Shown: in pieces, positions 5,575-7,488 of the stretch
Position numbering within the stretch: the first letter of the stretch is position 1
Layout of the letters: every line of letters begins with the position of its first letter
Assembly: GCA_946886185.1 (NCBI GenBank)
Contig: CAMPIC010000128.1
Span: forward strand, 1-7,488
Length of the DNA: 7,488 bases
Source: an uncultured bacterium
Lineage (GTDB): Bacteria > Eisenbacteria > RBG-16-71-46 > CAIMUX01
Reading direction: 5' to 3'
Position numbers and translations under genes: made by a program
The notes under the pieces: generated by a model
Databases searched by the model: none
What the model was told of the DNA's origin: nothing
The model's input: only the letters and a program-made list of their open reading frames with translations

Positions 5575-6600
5575 ATGATGCCTTCAGACGAAACTCGCCC
5601 AGCGCCGGCAGGAGCCGCAGCCCCGCTGCTGGATTGGTCGCGTCGCAAGATCGATTATTTGCGTATTTCGATCACCGACCGATGCAACGAGCGGTGCGTC
5701 TACTGCATGCCGCAAACCCTGAAGGACTGGAAGGAACGCGATCAGATCCTGACCTATGAAGAGATCCTGCGGATCGTCCGGGTCGCCGTCGCCCTGGGAT
5801 TCACCAAGTTCCGAGTGACGGGCGGCGAGCCTCTCGTGCGTAAGGACGTGGTCTCGTTCCTGGAGGAGCTCGGTCGCATTCCCGGGATCGCTTCGCTCGG
5901 TCTCAGCACCAACGCGACGCTGCTGGCGCCGGTGGCGGAACGCCTCAAGGTCGCGGGCATCGACTCGGTCAACATCTCGCTCGACACGCTCGATCCGGAT
6001 GCGTATCGGCGGATCACCCTCAAGGAGCTGCCCTCCGCGATCGACGGAATCGACGCGGCGGTCGCGGCGGGCTTTCCCAAAATCAAGCTCAATGCCGTCC
6101 TGATGCGCGGAATGACCGAGGCGCAGATGATCCCCCTGCTGAGGTTCGCGCGCGAGCGCGGCGCTTACCTGCGCTTCATCGAGCTGATGCCGATCACAAC
6201 CACGGAGGTGTTGACTCCGGAGACGTTCCTCCCCGCCCAGGAAGCGCGATCCATCCTGGAGCGCGAGGTTCCGCTCTCGCATGCGGGAGAGGTGCGCCTC
6301 GGGCACGGCCCGGCGATTTACTATCGGACCGCCGATGGACAGCTCATCGGCTTCATCGGGGCGATGACCGATCTCCACTTCTGCGACGCGTGCAACAAGA
6401 TCCGGCTCACTTCGGACGGGAAGATTCGCCCCTGTCTGGGCAACCATCTCGAGTTCGATCTCAAAGGAGTGCTGCGGGCGGGCGGCACCGATGAGGACGT
6501 GGCTGCTGTCTTCCGGCGGAGTCTCGGATTGAAACCGGCCGAACACGAGTTCCGCGGCCAGTACAAGCCCGGACGCAGCATGACGGCAATCGGCGGCTGA
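5575..6600 (+). CDS. moaA: GTP 3',8-cyclase (radical SAM, Moco step 1)
   Basis: MoaA uses S-adenosylmethionine and two [4Fe-4S] clusters to convert GTP to 3',8-cyclo-7,8-dihydro-GTP, the first step of molybdenum cofactor synthesis, in the cytoplasm. The 341-aa length is typical. The N-terminal radical SAM motif CNERCVYC gives Cys37, Cys41 and Cys44. The SAM-binding GGEP lies in FRVTGGEPLVRKDV, followed by LSTNATLL and VNISLDTLDPDAYRRIT. The C-terminal cluster motif CDACNKIRLTSDGKIRPC gives Cys270, Cys273 and Cys287 (CxxC-x13-C), including the arginines expected to contact GTP. The protein ends in the conserved Gly-Gly tail (TAIGG) needed for activity. All key residues are present. The start is a tandem ATG-ATG (5575/5578) without a ribosome site. 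The gene heads a moaA-moaD-moaE cluster, with moaD beginning 6 nt after its stop. Confidence 0.97.
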   Translation: MMPSDETRPAPAGAAAPLLDWSRRKIDYLRISITDRCNERCVYCMPQTLKDWKERDQILTYEEILRIVRVAVALGFTKFRVTGGEPLVRKDVVSFLEELGRIPGIASLGLSTNATLLAPVAERLKVAGIDSVNISLDTLDPDAYRRITLKELPSAIDGIDAAVAAGFPKIKLNAVLMRGMTEAQMIPLLRFARERGAYLRFIELMPITTTEVLTPETFLPAQEARSILEREVPLSHAGEVRLGHGPAIYYRTADGQLIGFIGAMTDLHFCDACNKIRLTSDGKIRPCLGNHLEFDLKGVLRAGGTDEDVAAVFRRSLGLKPAEHEFRGQYKPGRSMTAIGG

Positions 6601-6606
6601 TCGATC

Positions 6607-6852
6607 ATGAACATCCGCGTGCGACTGTTCGCTCAAATGCGGATCGATGCGGGCGCCGACGTGCTCGATCTGGACCTGCCCGAGGGAGCCACCGTGGAAG
6701 CGGCGCTGGCGGAGCTGCAATCGCGCCACCCCGCGGTCGCGCGGCATCTTCCCACCTGTATGGTCGCGGTCGCTCTCGACTACGTGGACCCGCAGCACCG
6801 GTTGCAGGATGCGGACGAGCTATCCCTGGTCCCGCCCGTGCAAGGCGGCTGA
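6607..6852 (+). CDS. moaD: Molybdopterin synthase small subunit MoaD (sulfur carrier)
   Basis: MoaD is a ubiquitin-like sulfur carrier. Its C-terminal glycine is adenylated and thiocarboxylated, then donates sulfur to cyclic pyranopterin monophosphate inside the MoaD2-MoaE2 complex. The 81-aa product is the usual length, starts with the beta strand MNIRVRLFAQMR, contains LPEGATVEAALAELQ and ends in the diagnostic DELSLVPPVQGG, with its terminal Gly-Gly. It starts 6 nt after moaA and lacks a clear Shine-Dalgarno sequence, so translational coupling is likely. moaE starts 3 nt beyond its stop, consistent with stoichiometric production of the two synthase subunits. Confidence 0.95.
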   Translation: MNIRVRLFAQMRIDAGADVLDLDLPEGATVEAALAELQSRHPAVARHLPTCMVAVALDYVDPQHRLQDADELSLVPPVQGG

Positions 6853-6855
6853 CCT

Positions 6856-7488
6856 GTGCAGACGCTCGTTCTCCTCACGACCGCAACGATCGAAGAGTCT
6901 CTTCGAGATCTGCCCTTCCCCTGGTCGGTCAACGCCGCTCAGCCAGCCGGATCGATGCGCGAACGAGGGCGACTCGAAGGCTCGGTCGGAGCGTGGCTCG
7001 ACTTCTACGGAATCGTGCGCGACCTCGAACCGCCGGAAGCCGGAGCTTCCGCGGGAGGGAAACTCGAAAGCGCTCCGTCACCAAGGGAGATCGCACGAGC
7101 GACCAGCGCTCCGCTGCCAGGGGAGCTCGAACGAGAAGCGGCCAGCGCCTCACTGCCAGCCGAGCTCGAACGAGAAGCGGCCAGCGCCCCACTGCCGGCC
7201 GAGCTCGAACGGGAGGTCCATGCTCCGCCGCCGCAGCAGCGCCGTATCGTCGCGATCGAGTACGAGGCGCATCCGGAGATGGCGCAGCATCAACTCGAGC
7301 TGCTCGCGCGGCGGATCGCCGCGGCGCACGAACTGCAGGCGATCCTCGTGATCCACCGAATCGGGCGCGTGCCGGTAGGCGATTCTTCCCTGCTCGTGCG
7401 AACTCTTTCGGGGCACGGCGGTGAATCGCTCCGCGCCTGCGCCGAGCTCATCGTCGTGCTCAAGAAATTTGTGCGCATCTGGAAGCTT
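6856..7488 (+). CDS. moaE: Molybdopterin synthase catalytic subunit MoaE with repeat insertion (3'-truncated)
   Basis: MoaE is the large subunit of molybdopterin synthase; it binds the precursor and accepts sulfur from MoaD. The frame runs from GTG 6856, 3 nt after moaD (weak AAGG at 6842-6845), and is still open at the window edge after 211 codons. Family motifs: GAWLDFYGIVRD (residues 46-57; Arg55 matches the conserved active-site Arg), IVAIEYEAHPEMAQHQLELL (131-150), ILVIHRIGRVPVGD (163-176), SGHGG (185-189) and LKKFVRIWK (202-210), with Lys203 and Lys210 at the two conserved lysine positions. MoaE is normally about 140-150 aa. The excess is an insertion of about 70 residues (roughly 60-127) between VRD and the YEAH block, with three 13-residue repeats rich in Ala, Glu, Leu and Pro. 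His187 is followed by Gly188 where an Arg is expected, and PIWK reads RIWK. Identity as MoaE is secure, full activity less so. Confidence 0.9.
   Translation, partial: MQTLVLLTTATIEESLRDLPFPWSVNAAQPAGSMRERGRLEGSVGAWLDFYGIVRDLEPPEAGASAGGKLESAPSPREIARATSAPLPGELEREAASASLPAELEREAASAPLPAELEREVHAPPPQQRRIVAIEYEAHPEMAQHQLELLARRIAAAHELQAILVIHRIGRVPVGDSSLLVRTLSGHGGESLRACAELIVVLKKFVRIWKL
7069..7221 (+). repeat. In-frame 39-bp tandem repeats within moaE
   Basis: Three 39-bp units lie end to end at 7105-7143, 7144-7182 and 7183-7221, encoding SAPLPGELEREAA, SASLPAELEREAA and SAPLPAELEREVH. A degenerate 36-bp unit (SAPSPREIARAT) precedes them at 7069-7104, and an even weaker partial unit may lie just before that. 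Because 39 is divisible by three, copy-number change keeps the moaE frame. Each unit looks like a short Pro-capped amphipathic helix (LPAELEREAA), suggesting a surface loop or linker. The array lies between the MoaE GIVRD and YEAHPEMA motifs. Confidence 0.9.

Noticed and set aside
5584..6798. Long minus-strand open frame (404 codons) opposite moaA and moaD
   Set aside because: It lies antisense to two unmistakable genes and is rich in Arg, His and Asp as expected for the shadow of GC-rich coding DNA. It shows no family motifs.
7069..7221. CRISPR array or mobile-element repeats
   Set aside because: The units are contiguous without spacers, in phase with the reading frame, and part of the moaE coding sequence.
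6647..7351. Plus-strand frame of 234 codons across moaD and moaE
   Set aside because: Ser/Arg-rich shadow in a second frame. It shows the 39-bp repeats as well, because the period is divisible by three, but the MoaE motifs lie in the frame from 6856.

Overview
The window is GC-rich (about 60% by eye) bacterial chromosome. The several Cys-lipoprotein signals (mature N-termini CSDD.. or CSSDD..) imply a Gram-negative-type envelope. The PNPase and Moco enzymes are bacterial. The overall style resembles uncultured environmental lineages of the FCB/Eisenbacteria/Gemmatimonadota kind, but that placement is an impression, not something the sequence proves.

Layout. (1) 3-1154 (+): C-terminal half of polynucleotide phosphorylase (pnp), entering from the left edge. 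(2) 1155-1465: gene-free leader region. (3) 1466-3782 (+): three tandem paralogous secreted lipoproteins of about 220-250 aa with an NTF2/SnoaL-like look, each separated by about 115 bp. They are close copies with a mosaic similarity pattern. (4) 3877-4392 (-): a DUF2058/YaiL-like coiled-coil protein, convergent with the lipoprotein array. (5) 4393-4728: divergent intergenic region with candidate promoters. (6) 4729-5505 (+): a lipoprotein of the MbnP (copper-binding, methanobactin-associated) family, with no MbnH di-haem partner in view. (7) 5575 to the right edge (+): a molybdenum cofactor operon moaA-moaD-moaE with spacings of 6 and 3 nt. The moaE frame stays open to the window edge, so the gene is 3'-truncated.

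How the genes relate. MoaA makes 3',8-cyclo-GTP, the first step of Moco synthesis. MoaD and MoaE are the small and large subunits of molybdopterin synthase, which acts later; moaC is not in view. The pnp gene and the DUF2058 gene look like independent RNA-related housekeeping genes. The three lipoproteins are probably one locally expanded family exported to the envelope, with unknown function.

Most unusual points: MoaE carries an insertion of about 70 residues, including three 13-residue (39-bp) tandem repeats, between its conserved N-terminal GxVR motif and its YEAHPEMA motif, plus a His-Arg to His-Gly change at an expected active-site arginine. The lipoprotein triplet has a recombination-like mosaic. 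The MbnP-family gene stands apart from its usual partner.
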